Origin: an uncultured Eubacterium sp.
GTDB lineage: Bacteria > Bacillota_A > Clostridia > Lachnospirales > Lachnospiraceae
NCBI GenBank assembly: GCA_948759685.1
Contig: CAQBGY010000031.1
Location: 1-18,816 of the forward strand
Reading direction: 5' to 3'
Length of the DNA: 18,816 nt
The translations under genes were made by a program, and so were the position numbers. The notes under the pieces are model-generated. The model was given only the letters and a program-made list of their open reading frames with translations, had not been told where the DNA came from and did not search any database. Below, one piece after another: positions 6,511 through 14,634 of the stretch; the stretch's first letter is position 1, and the number at the start of each line of letters is the position of its first letter.

Positions 6511-7285
6511 TGCCAAGCACCTCCTCCGTCAAAGATTGATAGGCACTTGCTACTTTTCCCTTTGGGTCATGCTGATAGATGCTGACGCCCTCTGCCGAAA
6601 TCTCGGCAGCTCTTACGGAAATTGGAATGCTATTCTCAAATATCCTTACTTTGCTGCCATAATTCTCAATCAATAATGCACTGATGTCCTTTGCATAATT
6701 TGTTCTGCTGTCAACCATGGTCAGCAAAATACCCTCAATGGACAGCTTCGGATTAATCTGCCGTTTTACCTTGCCAATAGTCTTGATAAGCTGTTCCAAA
6801 CCTTTCACTGGCAGATATGCCGCCTGTACCGGAATTAAGATACTGTCCGCACAGGCAAATGCATTTATGGTTATCATACCAAGTGAAGGCATACAGTCAA
6901 TCAAGATATAATCATATTGCTCTTTCACCTGCTCTATGTAGGAACGCATCACAAGCTCCCTGCTCATGACATTTACCAAGGATACCTCCAGACCGGATAA
7001 TTCGATATTACCGGGCATAAGGTCAATTCCTTCCTCATGCCTTAAAATACCGTAATCATCTTCCATTTCCACATCATTGATGATATTCGCCATCACAGTC
7101 GCAAGTGTTTCCTCCAGCTTGTCCGGCTCTGTAAATCCCAAACTTGCAGTCAAGCTACCCTGTGCATCGGCATCTATCAGCAGAACTCTCTTGCCCTGCT
7201 TTGCTAATCCTATTCCCAAATTACTTGTTGTGGTGGTCTTTCCGACTCCACCTTTCTGATTTGCGATTGCTATTATTTTACACAT
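6503..7285 (-). CDS. parA: ParA-family partition ATPase (Soj/MinD type)
   Basis: A 260-residue ATPase with a deviant Walker A motif KGGVGKTTT at residues 11-19, Walker A' DADAQGS at 38-44, and Walker B in YDYILIDCMPSLG (Asp near 131). There is no N-terminal DNA-binding extension, so this is the short ParA type. ATG at 7285 follows AAAGGAG by nine bases. The start overlaps the end of the upstream small gene by 13 bases and the stop overlaps parB by eight, so the three are tightly coupled. It would move or hold the element during division using ParB-bound sites, stabilising an integrative element in its circular form. Confidence 0.95.
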   Translation of the reverse strand: MCKIIAIANQKGGVGKTTTTSNLGIGLAKQGKRVLLIDADAQGSLTASLGFTEPDKLEETLATVMANIINDVEMEDDYGILRHEEGIDLMPGNIELSGLEVSLVNVMSRELVMRSYIEQVKEQYDYILIDCMPSLGMITINAFACADSILIPVQAAYLPVKGLEQLIKTIGKVKRQINPKLSIEGILLTMVDSRTNYAKDISALLIENYGSKVRIFENSIPISVRAAEISAEGVSIYQHDPKGKVASAYQSLTEEVLGNE

Positions 7286-7485
7286 GATACATTCTCCTTT
7301 ACTCTCTGATAACTTTCTGCTACATTAGTCTTTTTCACTTCTACATACGCTCTGTAAAACTTCTTTGTCCCTTTATTCGGGTATAAATCTGAAAACTCTG
7401 TCACTTCGATTTTGGAATTTCTTTGCAAAATCTTCCCAAACCATTTAATATCATTCTTTGTTCCCATCAATCGAACCTTTAACAT
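7273..7485 (-). CDS. Small conserved protein upstream of parA (DUF3970-like), 70 aa
   Basis: MLKVRLMGTKNDIKWFGKIL...YRAYVEVKK: a short alpha/beta protein with a pattern I associate with DUF3970, an uncharacterised family of about 60 residues. The assignment is tentative. Start at the ATG at 7485, with GGAGGAG just upstream. The ATG shares one base with the TGA of the upstream gene (TGATG), and the 3' end overlaps parA by 13 bases. The overlap at both ends suggests stoichiometric expression with ParA. No catalytic residues are visible. Confidence 0.72.
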   Translation of the reverse strand: MLKVRLMGTKNDIKWFGKILQRNSKIEVTEFSDLYPNKGTKKFYRAYVEVKKTNVAESYQRVKENVSCVK

Positions 7486-7958
7486 CAATCCGCTCCTCCA
7501 AACAGGGCATACAGTTTCCGGTTATAGGTTGCATATTTCGGATACCGGATTTGTATTGCCTGCCAAAAATATGGTGCATAGGCACAGCAGAATAATTCCT
7601 CCACTGTGTACTGTCTGCACTCGTTAATTTGCTCCTCTGCGTCCGTGTAATCATCCACGCTTGGTGTGGCATTGCAATATAAATTAAATGCCATTCTGAC
7701 TACTTTCACGCTTCCGCTGGTCTGCCAGCCTTCCTGTAAACATTCTGTTTTTACACAGCCTGTCTTAAAATCATAAATGCGGTTCGCATTCCTTCTGGTA
7801 TCATCGTTAATGCCAAGGCAATAGCAAAGCGCCTTGTGGTACACATCCTGATACCTTACTTCTTTCAATTTCTCGTAGTAGAATTTCTCATGTGCTTCAC
7901 TGATAAAAATAATGCTCTCTTTCTTTGTGTTTTCTGCTCCTAACGCTGTACTATTCAT
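7485..7958 (-). CDS. DUF6075-like hypothetical protein, 157 aa
   Basis: First gene of the replication/partition operon. ATG at 7958 follows GGAGGAATAAAAC. The protein is soluble and rich in Cys and aromatic residues: SEAHEKFYYEKLKEVRYQDVYHKALCYCLGIN near the N-terminus, DFKTGCVKTECLQEGWQTSGS in the middle and LFCCAYAPYFWQAIQIRYPKY near the C-terminus. This strongly recalls the DUF6075 family found in Clostridial integrative elements; the name is from memory. No function is known. The scattered Cys residues do not form an obvious zinc finger. Its stop TGA overlaps the next ATG by one base. Confidence 0.75.
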   Translation of the reverse strand: MNSTALGAENTKKESIIFISEAHEKFYYEKLKEVRYQDVYHKALCYCLGINDDTRRNANRIYDFKTGCVKTECLQEGWQTSGSVKVVRMAFNLYCNATPSVDDYTDAEEQINECRQYTVEELFCCAYAPYFWQAIQIRYPKYATYNRKLYALFGGAD

Positions 7959-8001
7959 GTTTTATTCCTCCAATTCTTTATTTTTGACCATAACCACACT
8001 C

Positions 8002-8053
8002 GCAGCATAGCTGCTCGTTGTCGCGGCATTCGCCAAATGCTCATGCAAGCATG
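8002..8053. other. Cluster of three short hairpins upstream of the partition operon
   Basis: GCAGC-ATA-GCTGC (8002-8014), GCATT-CGCCA-AATGC (8026-8040) and CATGC-AA-GCATG (8042-8053) follow one another in the leader of the leftward operon. They could be a structured mRNA leader, a nicking/replication site, or part of the element end. A 61-codon minus-strand reading frame spans this region but has no ribosome site and is not called. Confidence 0.45.
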
Positions 8054-8076
8054 GCACTTGGCTCATTGCAACACGC

Positions 8077-8116
8077 AAAAAGGACACTCCCAAATTCTCA
8101 CTTGGAAAGTGTCCTT
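8077..8116 (-). terminator. Terminator-like hairpin between lysS and the partition operon
   Basis: Perfect 9-bp arms AAGGACACT (8080-8088) and AGTGTCCTT (8108-8116), extended by CCAA/TTGG, and five T on the minus strand (8081-8077). It can end transcription running out of lysS into the element, or act as an attenuator if the operon promoter lies further right. Confidence 0.65.
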
Positions 8117-8152
8117 GAAGTACAAAATATAAAATTGAATGTCGCACAAAAC

Positions 8153-8192
8153 GTATTATTCAGTATTATTCAGTATTATTCCGTATTATGCG
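8153..8192. repeat. Four tandem 10-bp repeats GTATTATTCA
   Basis: GTATTATTCA twice, then GTATTATTCC and GTATTATGCG, head to tail. Next to the 11-bp repeats at 8197-8218 and 70 bases from the lysS stop. Candidate recombinase arm sites or ParB/Rep sites at the element end. Confidence 0.6.
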
Positions 8193-8196
8193 TAGC

Positions 8197-8218
8197 AAAT
8201 TTGTAGTAAATTTGTAGT
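8197..8218. repeat. Two tandem 11-bp repeats AAATTTGTAGT
   Basis: AAATTTGTAGT at 8197-8207 and 8208-8218, followed by AAATC. Short direct repeats close to the presumed element/chromosome junction; similar layouts are bound by tyrosine integrases at attachment sites. Confidence 0.5.
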
Positions 8219-8261
8219 AAATCACAACTTGTAATCACTGAAACCCTTGATTTTACTGACT

Positions 8262-9758
8262 TTATTTGTCCAACGACTTCATCGTCGGGAATAATAACAC
8301 ATCCCTGATTGCTGGTGAATTTGTCATTATCATTACCATCCTGTCAATTCCAGAGCCTATTCCTCCAGTTGGAGGCATGCCTATGCTAAGTGCATTTAAG
8401 AAGTCCTCGTCTGTATGGTTAGCTTCTTCATTCCCTGCTGCAAATTCCTTTTCCTGTGCTTCAAAACGTGCACGCTGGTCAACAGGGTCATTTAATTCTG
8501 AATAAGCATTTGCCATTTCCCAGCCATTTATAAAGAACTCAAAACGCTCTACATAATCAGGGTTATCTGGCTTCCTTTTTGTAAGCGGTGATATTTCTAC
8601 TGGATGGTCCATTATAAATACAGGCTGTATTAAATGTTCTTCTACAAATTCTTCAAAGAAAAGATTAAGTATATCACCTTTTACATGTCTTTCTTCATAT
8701 TCAACATGGTGTTCATCTGCTGCTTTCTTTGCTTCTTCTGTTGAATGGATTTCATTGAAATCAACACCAGAATACTTTTTAACAGCATCAAGCATTGTAA
8801 TGCGCTCAAAAGGCTTTGATAAATCTATTGTATGTTCACCATAAGTTAATATTTCTGAACCTGTTACTTCTTTTGCAACATGGCGGTATAATTTTTCTGT
8901 TAAATCCATCATGCCATGATAGTCTGTATATGCCTGGTACAGTTCCATAAGTGTGAATTCCGGATTATGCCTTGTATCAAGGCCCTCATTCCTGAATACA
9001 CGCCCAATCTCATATACTTTTTCAAGCCCGCCTACTATAAGTCGTTTTAAATAAAGTTCAAGTGATATGCGCAGGTGCAGGTCTTCATCAAGTGCATTGA
9101 AATGTGTATTAAAAGGCCTTGCTGCTGCCCCGCCGGCATTTGATACCAGCATTGGTGTTTCAACTTCCATAAAACCGTCCTCATCAAGATAACGGCGTAT
9201 GCTGCTAATTACTTTTGAACGCTTTATAAATGTTTCCTTTACATCTGTGTTCATTATAAGGTCAACATACCTCTGGCGGTACCTTATATCTGTATCTGTA
9301 AGCCCGTGGTGCTTCTCTGGAAGCACTTGCAGGCTTTTAGAAAGAAGAAGGACTTCTTTGGCATGTACCGAAATTTCACCTGTTTTAGTTTTAAATACAA
9401 ACCCTTTTATTCCAAGGATATCACCAATATCATATTTCTTGAAGTCTTTGTAGCTTTCTTCCCCGATATCATCCCTTGCCACATATGACTGTATGTTTCC
9501 TTTAAGGTCCTGTATATTACAGAAAGATGCCTTGCCCATTACACGTTTAAACATCATGCGGCCTGCTATTGTTACTTCCTGGCCTTCAAGGCTGTCAAAC
9601 TGGTCTTTTATATCCTGTGAATGTATAGAAACATTATACTTTGTAATTACAAAAGGGTCTTTGCCCTCATTCTGTAAATTTTCAAGTTTTTCCCTTCTTA
9701 CTTTAAGAAGAGCACTGAGTTCTTCCTGTGTCTGTGGTTTATTTTCCTGTCCTGCCAA
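8262..9758 (-). CDS. lysS: Lysyl-tRNA synthetase, class II
   Basis: A 498-residue enzyme charging tRNA-Lys with lysine, full length for the bacterial family. The N-terminal OB-fold anticodon-binding domain spans about 60-140 ([23 protein letters not shown]). The class II catalytic core has motif 2 around residues 255-275 ([15 protein letters not shown]) and motif 3 at about 465-476 ([12 protein letters not shown]). The start is TTG at 9758 with AAAGGGG eight bases upstream; no ATG is available nearby. It lies 33 bases downstream of greA, the usual Clostridial gene pair, and shares its promoter. Its natural terminator is not evident, because the mobile-element end seems to begin within 100 bases of the stop. 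Confidence 0.97.
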   Translation of the reverse strand: MAGQENKPQTQEELSALLKVRREKLENLQNEGKDPFVITKYNVSIHSQDIKDQFDSLEGQEVTIAGRMMFKRVMGKASFCNIQDLKGNIQSYVARDDIGEESYKDFKKYDIGDILGIKGFVFKTKTGEISVHAKEVLLLSKSLQVLPEKHHGLTDTDIRYRQRYVDLIMNTDVKETFIKRSKVISSIRRYLDEDGFMEVETPMLVSNAGGAAARPFNTHFNALDEDLHLRISLELYLKRLIVGGLEKVYEIGRVFRNEGLDTRHNPEFTLMELYQAYTDYHGMMDLTEKLYRHVAKEVTGSEILTYGEHTIDLSKPFERITMLDAVKKYSGVDFNEIHSTEEAKKAADEHHVEYEERHVKGDILNLFFEEFVEEHLIQPVFIMDHPVEISPLTKRKPDNPDYVERFEFFINGWEMANAYSELNDPVDQRARFEAQEKEFAAGNEEANHTDEDFLNALSIGMPPTGGIGSGIDRMVMIMTNSPAIRDVLLFPTMKSLDK

Positions 9759-9791
9759 TGTTAACGCCCCTTTCTGGATTTGCTTTGTATT

Positions 9792-10286
9792 TTATTCTGA
9801 CAATGGTGTCCTTTTTATGCTAAGTATCTCGTATTTAACCATTTCACCTGAAGGTGTTTCTACCTCAACCTGGTCACCTTCTTTTGAACCTATAAGTGCT
9901 ACGCCTACAGGTGATTCATTAGAAATCTTGCCATTCAGGCAGTCTGCTTCTGTAGAACCCACGATTTTATATTCCATTTCTTCGTCAAATTCAATGTCCC
10001 TTAAAAGAACTGTGCAGCCAATGCTAATAGCATTTAAGTCGACGTCTTCTTCATCTACAACTTCAGCATTTTTAAGTATTTTATCAATTTCTTCAATACG
10101 AAGTTCAATATCGCGCTGTTCGTCTTTTGCAGCGTCATACTCTGCATTTTCTGATAAATCGCCCTGTTCCCTTGCTTCTTTTATTTTTATAGCAACCTGT
10201 TTACGTCTGTTTAATTTTAAATCCTGTAATTCTTCTTCTAAAGCTTTCAGGCCTTCGTATGTTAAAATATTCTTTTTCTCCGCCAT
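9792..10286 (-). CDS. greA: Transcription elongation factor GreA
   Basis: A 164-residue factor that rescues backtracked RNA polymerase by stimulating transcript cleavage. The N-terminal coiled coil carries the acidic tip QGDLSENAEYDAAKDEQ (about 41-57), with Asp43 and Glu46 equivalent to the catalytic acidic pair of the family. The C-terminal FKBP-like domain ends GVALIGSKEGDQVEVETPSGEMVKYEILSI. ATG at 10286 follows GGAGGAAAAGTAA. Promoter at 10358-10386, leader about 65 bases. First gene of the greA-lysS operon. Confidence 0.97.
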   Translation of the reverse strand: MAEKKNILTYEGLKALEEELQDLKLNRRKQVAIKIKEAREQGDLSENAEYDAAKDEQRDIELRIEEIDKILKNAEVVDEEDVDLNAISIGCTVLLRDIEFDEEMEYKIVGSTEADCLNGKISNESPVGVALIGSKEGDQVEVETPSGEMVKYEILSIKRTPLSE

Positions 10287-10357
10287 TTACTTTTCCTCCA
10301 ATTTCTAATAATACTTTTAGAATACCATATTTTACAGCCACCAAATAGCAAATACTA

Positions 10358-10386
10358 ATTATAACTTATATTACTGCACTAGTCAA
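10358..10386 (-). promoter_or_regulatory. Sigma-A promoter of greA-lysS
   Basis: Minus strand TTGACT (10386-10381), 17-base spacer, TATAAT (10363-10358). Near consensus; start expected near 10351. Confidence 0.82.
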
Positions 10387-10556
10387 CTTGCCCTGATGCT
10401 TGTTTTATAAATTTTAGTTATTGCCGTTTAATTCCTGGCATAACAGCTATCCAGTATGCCTGCAGCAAAATTACATCCACTAAGTATTCTGAGTTAAATA
10501 ATTATAACAGAACATCAGGTAAATTAAAATGGTATTTATAAAAAAACCCAATTTTA

Positions 10557-10585
10557 TTGAATTAAATAATATATTGCGCTATAAT
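10557..10585 (+). promoter_or_regulatory. Sigma-A promoter of the HAD phosphatase gene
   Basis: TTGAAT (10557-10562), 17-base spacer, TATAAT (10580-10585), about 85 bases before the start codon. The rest of the 390-base divergent gap (10287-10676) is AT-rich and shows no other gene or RNA that I can support. Confidence 0.75.
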
Positions 10586-10676
10586 AAGTGCATTGGCAGA
10601 AACTGTAAATATTATCTGCTTGTGATGCTATATGGGATATGACTAATATAAATTAAGAATAAAGGAATATAATGAT

Positions 10677-11327
10677 ATGGACAAATACAATGCTCTTGTT
10701 TTTGATTTAGACGGAACTCTTCTGGACACTCTTGAGGATATTACTGATGCTGTAAACCATGCTATGAAGAAATTCTGCTACCCTGTACATTCTGCTGCTG
10801 AGGTACGCTCTTTTGTTGGCAATGGCATAAAGAAATTAATTGAACGTTCCCTTCCACAAGGGGCAGGTACTCCTGGTTTTGACAGCATATTTAATGAATT
10901 TAAACAGTTTTATACAGCAAACTGCCGTATTAAAACATGCCCTTACCCTGGGATTATGGAACTTCTGGAAAGGCTTTATTCAGATGGTTACAAAATTGCA
11001 ATTAATTCTAATAAAAACCAGGCAGCAGTTACAGAATTAAATAATATTTATTTTGCAAAGTATATTTCTGTTGCTATTGGTGAAAATGGACATATGCCAA
11101 AGAAACCAGCACCTGACTCTGTACTGCTGGCACTGGAACAGCTTGGCGGCTGCCCTGTAAACCAGGCACTTTATATAGGCGACTCAGATGTTGATATTGA
11201 AACAGCCAGGAATGCTGGCATAAAGTGCATAAGTGCAAGCTGGGGGTTTAAGGACAGGGAAGTCCTTGAAAAACTTAACCCTGGTGCAATTATAGATACC
11301 CCGGCAGAACTTTATAATTACTTATAA
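10677..11327 (+). CDS. HAD-superfamily phosphatase, phosphoglycolate phosphatase-like
   Basis: A 216-residue HAD hydrolase of subfamily IA. Motif I is VFDLDGTLLDT with the nucleophile Asp10 and general acid Asp12. The cap is helical (about 17-80). Motif II is in INSNKNQ (about 110-116), the Lys motif lies in GHMPKKPAPDS, and motif IV is YIGDSDVDIETARNAG (about 165-180). The overall pattern fits Gph/PpaX-like enzymes that hydrolyse small phosphate esters such as 2-phosphoglycolate; the substrate cannot be read from sequence. AAAGGA lies before the ATG. It is transcribed alone, with its own promoter and terminator, divergent from greA. Confidence 0.9.
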   Translation: MDKYNALVFDLDGTLLDTLEDITDAVNHAMKKFCYPVHSAAEVRSFVGNGIKKLIERSLPQGAGTPGFDSIFNEFKQFYTANCRIKTCPYPGIMELLERLYSDGYKIAINSNKNQAAVTELNNIYFAKYISVAIGENGHMPKKPAPDSVLLALEQLGGCPVNQALYIGDSDVDIETARNAGIKCISASWGFKDREVLEKLNPGAIIDTPAELYNYL

Positions 11328-11355
11328 AGCCCTGTACGGGGCTTTAATTTTATTT
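11326..11355 (+). terminator. Intrinsic terminator of the HAD phosphatase gene
   Basis: AAAGCCC (11326-11332) and GGGCTTT (11339-11345) with a 6-base loop, then AATTTTATTTT. It begins in the TAA stop. It may also stop the convergent EAL-protein transcript. Confidence 0.8.
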
Positions 11356-11388
11356 TATGTATTATGTATTTCCAGTGCCAGTTTTATA

Positions 11389-13368
11389 TTACTCTGCTGA
11401 CTCCAGGAAGCTTAAGAACTCTTCTTCTGCAAGAGGTTTTGAAAAATAATATCCCTGTAGGTAGTCAACTCCCTTTTCGGAAAGCGCATCCACCATTTCT
11501 TTCGTTTCAACACCCTCTGCAACTATTTTAAGTTTAAGGTCATTAATAAGTTCAATTATCTTTGTAAGGACTGCAACTGATTTTGTTATTGATGCGTCCC
11601 TCTTTTCTTCTGTTTCTGTTTTCATAAGTATTTTCTTACGTTGTTCAGGATAACAGCACCATATAAGGCTTTTATCAATTTTTATAAGCTCATACTGTAT
11701 ATCTACCATCTGTGCAAGGTTTGAGTAACCAGTGCCAAAGTCATCCATTGAAAATGATGCCCCCATGTCCCTTAGTGCTTCTACATTCCTGTTCAGCATA
11801 TTTCCTGATGAGGTCGCAGCAGTTTCAGTTATTTCAAGGTTTAGGAAATTATATGGCAGCCCATATTTATAAACAGTATCTTTTATCTGCCTTGCCAGCC
11901 CCTGGTCAATACACTGTACAGCCGAAAGGTTTATCTCTATATACTCAATGCCGCGCCCTATAAGGTTTGCCCTCTGTGAAAATTCACACACTTTTGAAAG
12001 TGCAATTTCACCAATTTTCATTATAAGGCCTTCTTTTTCTGCTATTGGGATAAACTCTTCTGGTGATATAAAGCCTATAGTCCTGTTGTCCTTAAGCCTT
12101 ATAAGTGCCTCGGCAGAATGGAAATCCCCTTTCTTAACTGAATATATTGGCTGGTAAACCATATAAAAGCCATCATTGTTAATTGCATTGTCAAGTATAC
12201 GCAGTATATCAGAATAACGCTCTTTTTCCTTGTACATATTTTTATCATACCGGTAGAAACTTTGCTGCCTGTCCCTGTACCTCTGCATAAAGCTAAATAT
12301 ATCCTCAAGTTCTGGCACACTTTTAGCTTCATCTGGACAATATATCATATCTATTGTGCCTGTTACATGTATAACACTTGCATTAAATGTAAAACCATAT
12401 TCTATTTTACTGGCAAGGCTACGGACTTCTTCCTCATCATAATTATTCTTATCAATTATAATGCCTATAACTTCTTCTTCTACTGAATAAACCTTAATCC
12501 CTAATGTATTTTCCACAATATTTCCAATATCACTAAGTATTTTCTGGCAGATATCATGTCCATATTTGCCATGTACTATATGGAATTCGTGGAAACTTAT
12601 CTGTGCTACATAAAACTTCCTGTTTTCATTAAAATAGGAATTAAGCATCTTTCTATATGCCATGCTGTTAAAACAGCCATTTTCATAGTTTATATAAACC
12701 TTGGAGTCTTCAAAATTTAAAAAGTTCATAAGTTCCAGTATAATAATTCCTGTACTGGATAACAGAAGACTTGGGTTTAATATCTGTATAATGCCAAAAC
12801 CAGCCCATACACCAAGCCCCATAGCTATATTGGCGGTTTTTCTCTTTTTAAGTTTTTTATGGTTTAAAACCAGGAATATTACAGAAAGGAAGAAATATAT
12901 CCCCATTGTAACATATTCAAGGTTTACAACAGTACCATAAGAATAGACACCATTCTCCCCAACACTTATTTCTATTGGTGCAAATATGCCTCCTGTTACT
13001 GCTGCCATAAGTGGCAGCGATACAATCATGTTATTCCTTCTGTGGCTTTTATCGTATTTATTACATAATGCCTCAATATGCATATGCACAAAATACATTG
13101 ATAAACATATTGTTATCATAAAAAACCTGTATAATATTTCCCTTATAAGGCCATTTGAAGCTCCAGATGTGTACAAGTTATATGTAATGGCAAAATCACA
13201 TATTACATTAGATGTACTAGATACAAGTATTGCTGTAAAAAAATTACCCTTTTCAAAAGGCAGTCTTTTGTTTTTCAAGTATAAAAACCATATTATACCT
13301 AAAAGCAATGCATTAATTATCCTTATCTGGAAATATAATGCATATATTGTACTTAATGGTTCACCCAT
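11389..13368 (-). CDS. Membrane EAL-domain c-di-GMP phosphodiesterase with degenerate GGDEF
   Basis: About 659 residues; start set at the ATG at 13368 because AAAGG lies six bases upstream, with a TTG at 13374 as the alternative. The first 220 residues hold about six or seven hydrophobic helices forming a membrane sensor. Residues about 228-375 are GGDEF-like in layout, but the active-site loop reads SVEEEV instead of GGDEF, so synthesis of c-di-GMP is not expected. The EAL domain (about 385-655) keeps the catalytic set: EAL at 420-422, Asn480, Glu512, the DDFGTGYS loop with Asp542-Asp543, Lys563, Glu618 in VAEGVET and Gln638. It should therefore hydrolyse c-di-GMP. A short extra segment (CCYPEQRKKILMKTETEEK) follows the Lys. 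It is the last gene of the operon, 18 bases after the dehydrogenase gene. Confidence 0.9.
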   Translation of the reverse strand: MGEPLSTIYALYFQIRIINALLLGIIWFLYLKNKRLPFEKGNFFTAILVSSTSNVICDFAITYNLYTSGASNGLIREILYRFFMITICLSMYFVHMHIEALCNKYDKSHRRNNMIVSLPLMAAVTGGIFAPIEISVGENGVYSYGTVVNLEYVTMGIYFFLSVIFLVLNHKKLKKRKTANIAMGLGVWAGFGIIQILNPSLLLSSTGIIILELMNFLNFEDSKVYINYENGCFNSMAYRKMLNSYFNENRKFYVAQISFHEFHIVHGKYGHDICQKILSDIGNIVENTLGIKVYSVEEEVIGIIIDKNNYDEEEVRSLASKIEYGFTFNASVIHVTGTIDMIYCPDEAKSVPELEDIFSFMQRYRDRQQSFYRYDKNMYKEKERYSDILRILDNAINNDGFYMVYQPIYSVKKGDFHSAEALIRLKDNRTIGFISPEEFIPIAEKEGLIMKIGEIALSKVCEFSQRANLIGRGIEYIEINLSAVQCIDQGLARQIKDTVYKYGLPYNFLNLEITETAATSSGNMLNRNVEALRDMGASFSMDDFGTGYSNLAQMVDIQYELIKIDKSLIWCCYPEQRKKILMKTETEEKRDASITKSVAVLTKIIELINDLKLKIVAEGVETKEMVDALSEKGVDYLQGYYFSKPLAEEEFLSFLESAE

Positions 13369-13386
13369 AAACAACCTTTCTCCCCT

Positions 13387-14634
13387 TTACTTTTTATTTT
13401 CCCCATAGGAAATAGTGCAAATACTGTATATAATGTATTCACATTCCTTTAAAGACATTATCTTTGGAACAGGATAATGCGGGTTTGATTCTATTATAGC
13501 ACATTTTGCCATTTTTTTAACATCTTTTCTTGTAATATCCTCTTTTTTTAGTATTTTGTTAAAATCACTGTAAATACCAAGTTTTTGTCCAAGCATTTGT
13601 ATATAATTAATATATAATTCTGCCTTCTGGCCCTCTGGCAGGTCTCTTTCTGCAATATTACATATATCTGCAAGTTTTGCAAGTTTTTTATATACACATT
13701 TTCCATACCATGTGAGCACATATGGCAGGACAACCGCTACTGCCATGCCATGTGCAATATTATACCTGCCACCTATTGCATGGGCTATGGCATGTACATA
13801 CCCTACAGATGTCCTTAAAAAAGCCCGCCCCGCAAGATATGAGGCTTCAAGCATTTTTTGCCTTGCAATGCTGCCACCAGTACCATAATATACTCCTGTT
13901 ATATTTTCTGCAATAAGTTTAACTGCCATTTCTGCATCTTTTTCCGCACTTTTGCAGGAATATTTATTAAGGTAAGATTCTGTTGCATGTGTAAGCGCAT
14001 CCATCCCTGAATATGCTGCCATATATGAAGGAAGCCCCCTGGTCATAACAGGGTCAAGCACAGCAAACTTTGGTATTATATTAGTATCAGCAATTATCTT
14101 TTTATTACCAGTTGTGACATCCCTTACTACTGCACATGCTGTTGTTTCTGCACCAGTACCAGCCGTTGCAGGCACTGCCACAACAAGCGGGATTTTCTTC
14201 CTGCATTTCTGGTATCCCACAAGGCTTGTTATCTTTTTGCCTGGGCAGGCAATCCCTGCTGCCGCTGCCTTGGCACAGTCCATTACAGAACCGCCGCCTA
14301 TTGCAACTATAGCACAGCATTTATGGAAAATATATAATTTCCTTGCATACTCAATGCTGTCAATGCCTGTTTCTGCGCTTGTGCCACTGAATATTATATA
14401 ATTAAGCCCTTTCTCTTTAAACATCCTGGCTATCTCCCTGAACAGCCCTGTCCTGGCAATATGCGGCCCAGTTATTATAAGAACCCTGCCACCTTCACCC
14501 TGCTTTTCCAGAAGTTCTGGTATATTGTATACAGCCCCTTCCTTAGAAATAACCTTGTTGCCATATTTTATTATATGCATAACACTGGTAAGGGCATACT
14601 GGTATACACGGTAACAGCATTTTTTAAAAATCAT
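13387..14634 (-). CDS. Iron-type alcohol dehydrogenase family protein
   Basis: A 415-residue NAD(P)-dependent group III dehydrogenase. The dinucleotide-binding motif GGGSVMDCAKAAA lies at 113-125, followed by ATAGTGAETT (156-165). Metal ligands match the family pattern: Asp212 and His216 in MDALTHATE, His281 and His295 in HAIAHAIGGRYNIAHG, with His285 also conserved. It would interconvert an alcohol and an aldehyde or ketone in the cytosol; the substrate is unknown. The start ATG at 14634 overlaps the end of the GTPase gene by 11 bases, with GGAG ten bases upstream inside that gene, so translation is probably coupled. Why a fermentative dehydrogenase is linked to a ribosome-directed factor is unclear. 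Confidence 0.92.
   Translation of the reverse strand: MIFKKCCYRVYQYALTSVMHIIKYGNKVISKEGAVYNIPELLEKQGEGGRVLIITGPHIARTGLFREIARMFKEKGLNYIIFSGTSAETGIDSIEYARKLYIFHKCCAIVAIGGGSVMDCAKAAAAGIACPGKKITSLVGYQKCRKKIPLVVAVPATAGTGAETTACAVVRDVTTGNKKIIADTNIIPKFAVLDPVMTRGLPSYMAAYSGMDALTHATESYLNKYSCKSAEKDAEMAVKLIAENITGVYYGTGGSIARQKMLEASYLAGRAFLRTSVGYVHAIAHAIGGRYNIAHGMAVAVVLPYVLTWYGKCVYKKLAKLADICNIAERDLPEGQKAELYINYIQMLGQKLGIYSDFNKILKKEDITRKDVKKMAKCAIIESNPHYPVPKIMSLKECEYIIYSICTISYGENKK

Noticed and set aside
7962..8147. 61-codon minus-strand frame upstream of the DUF6075-like gene
   Set aside because: It spans the terminator stem and the three hairpins and has no ribosome site. Treated as leader DNA, although a leader peptide cannot be fully excluded.
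9493..10308. Long plus-strand frame (271 codons) opposite greA and the start of lysS
   Set aside because: It lies antisense to two clear housekeeping genes, is Ser/Phe-rich as expected of a shadow frame, and lacks a ribosome site.
10391..10519. Inverted pair CCTGATG / CATCAGG in the greA-HAD gap
   Set aside because: Only seven bases, 110 apart, in AT-rich DNA; easily chance and not linked to either promoter.
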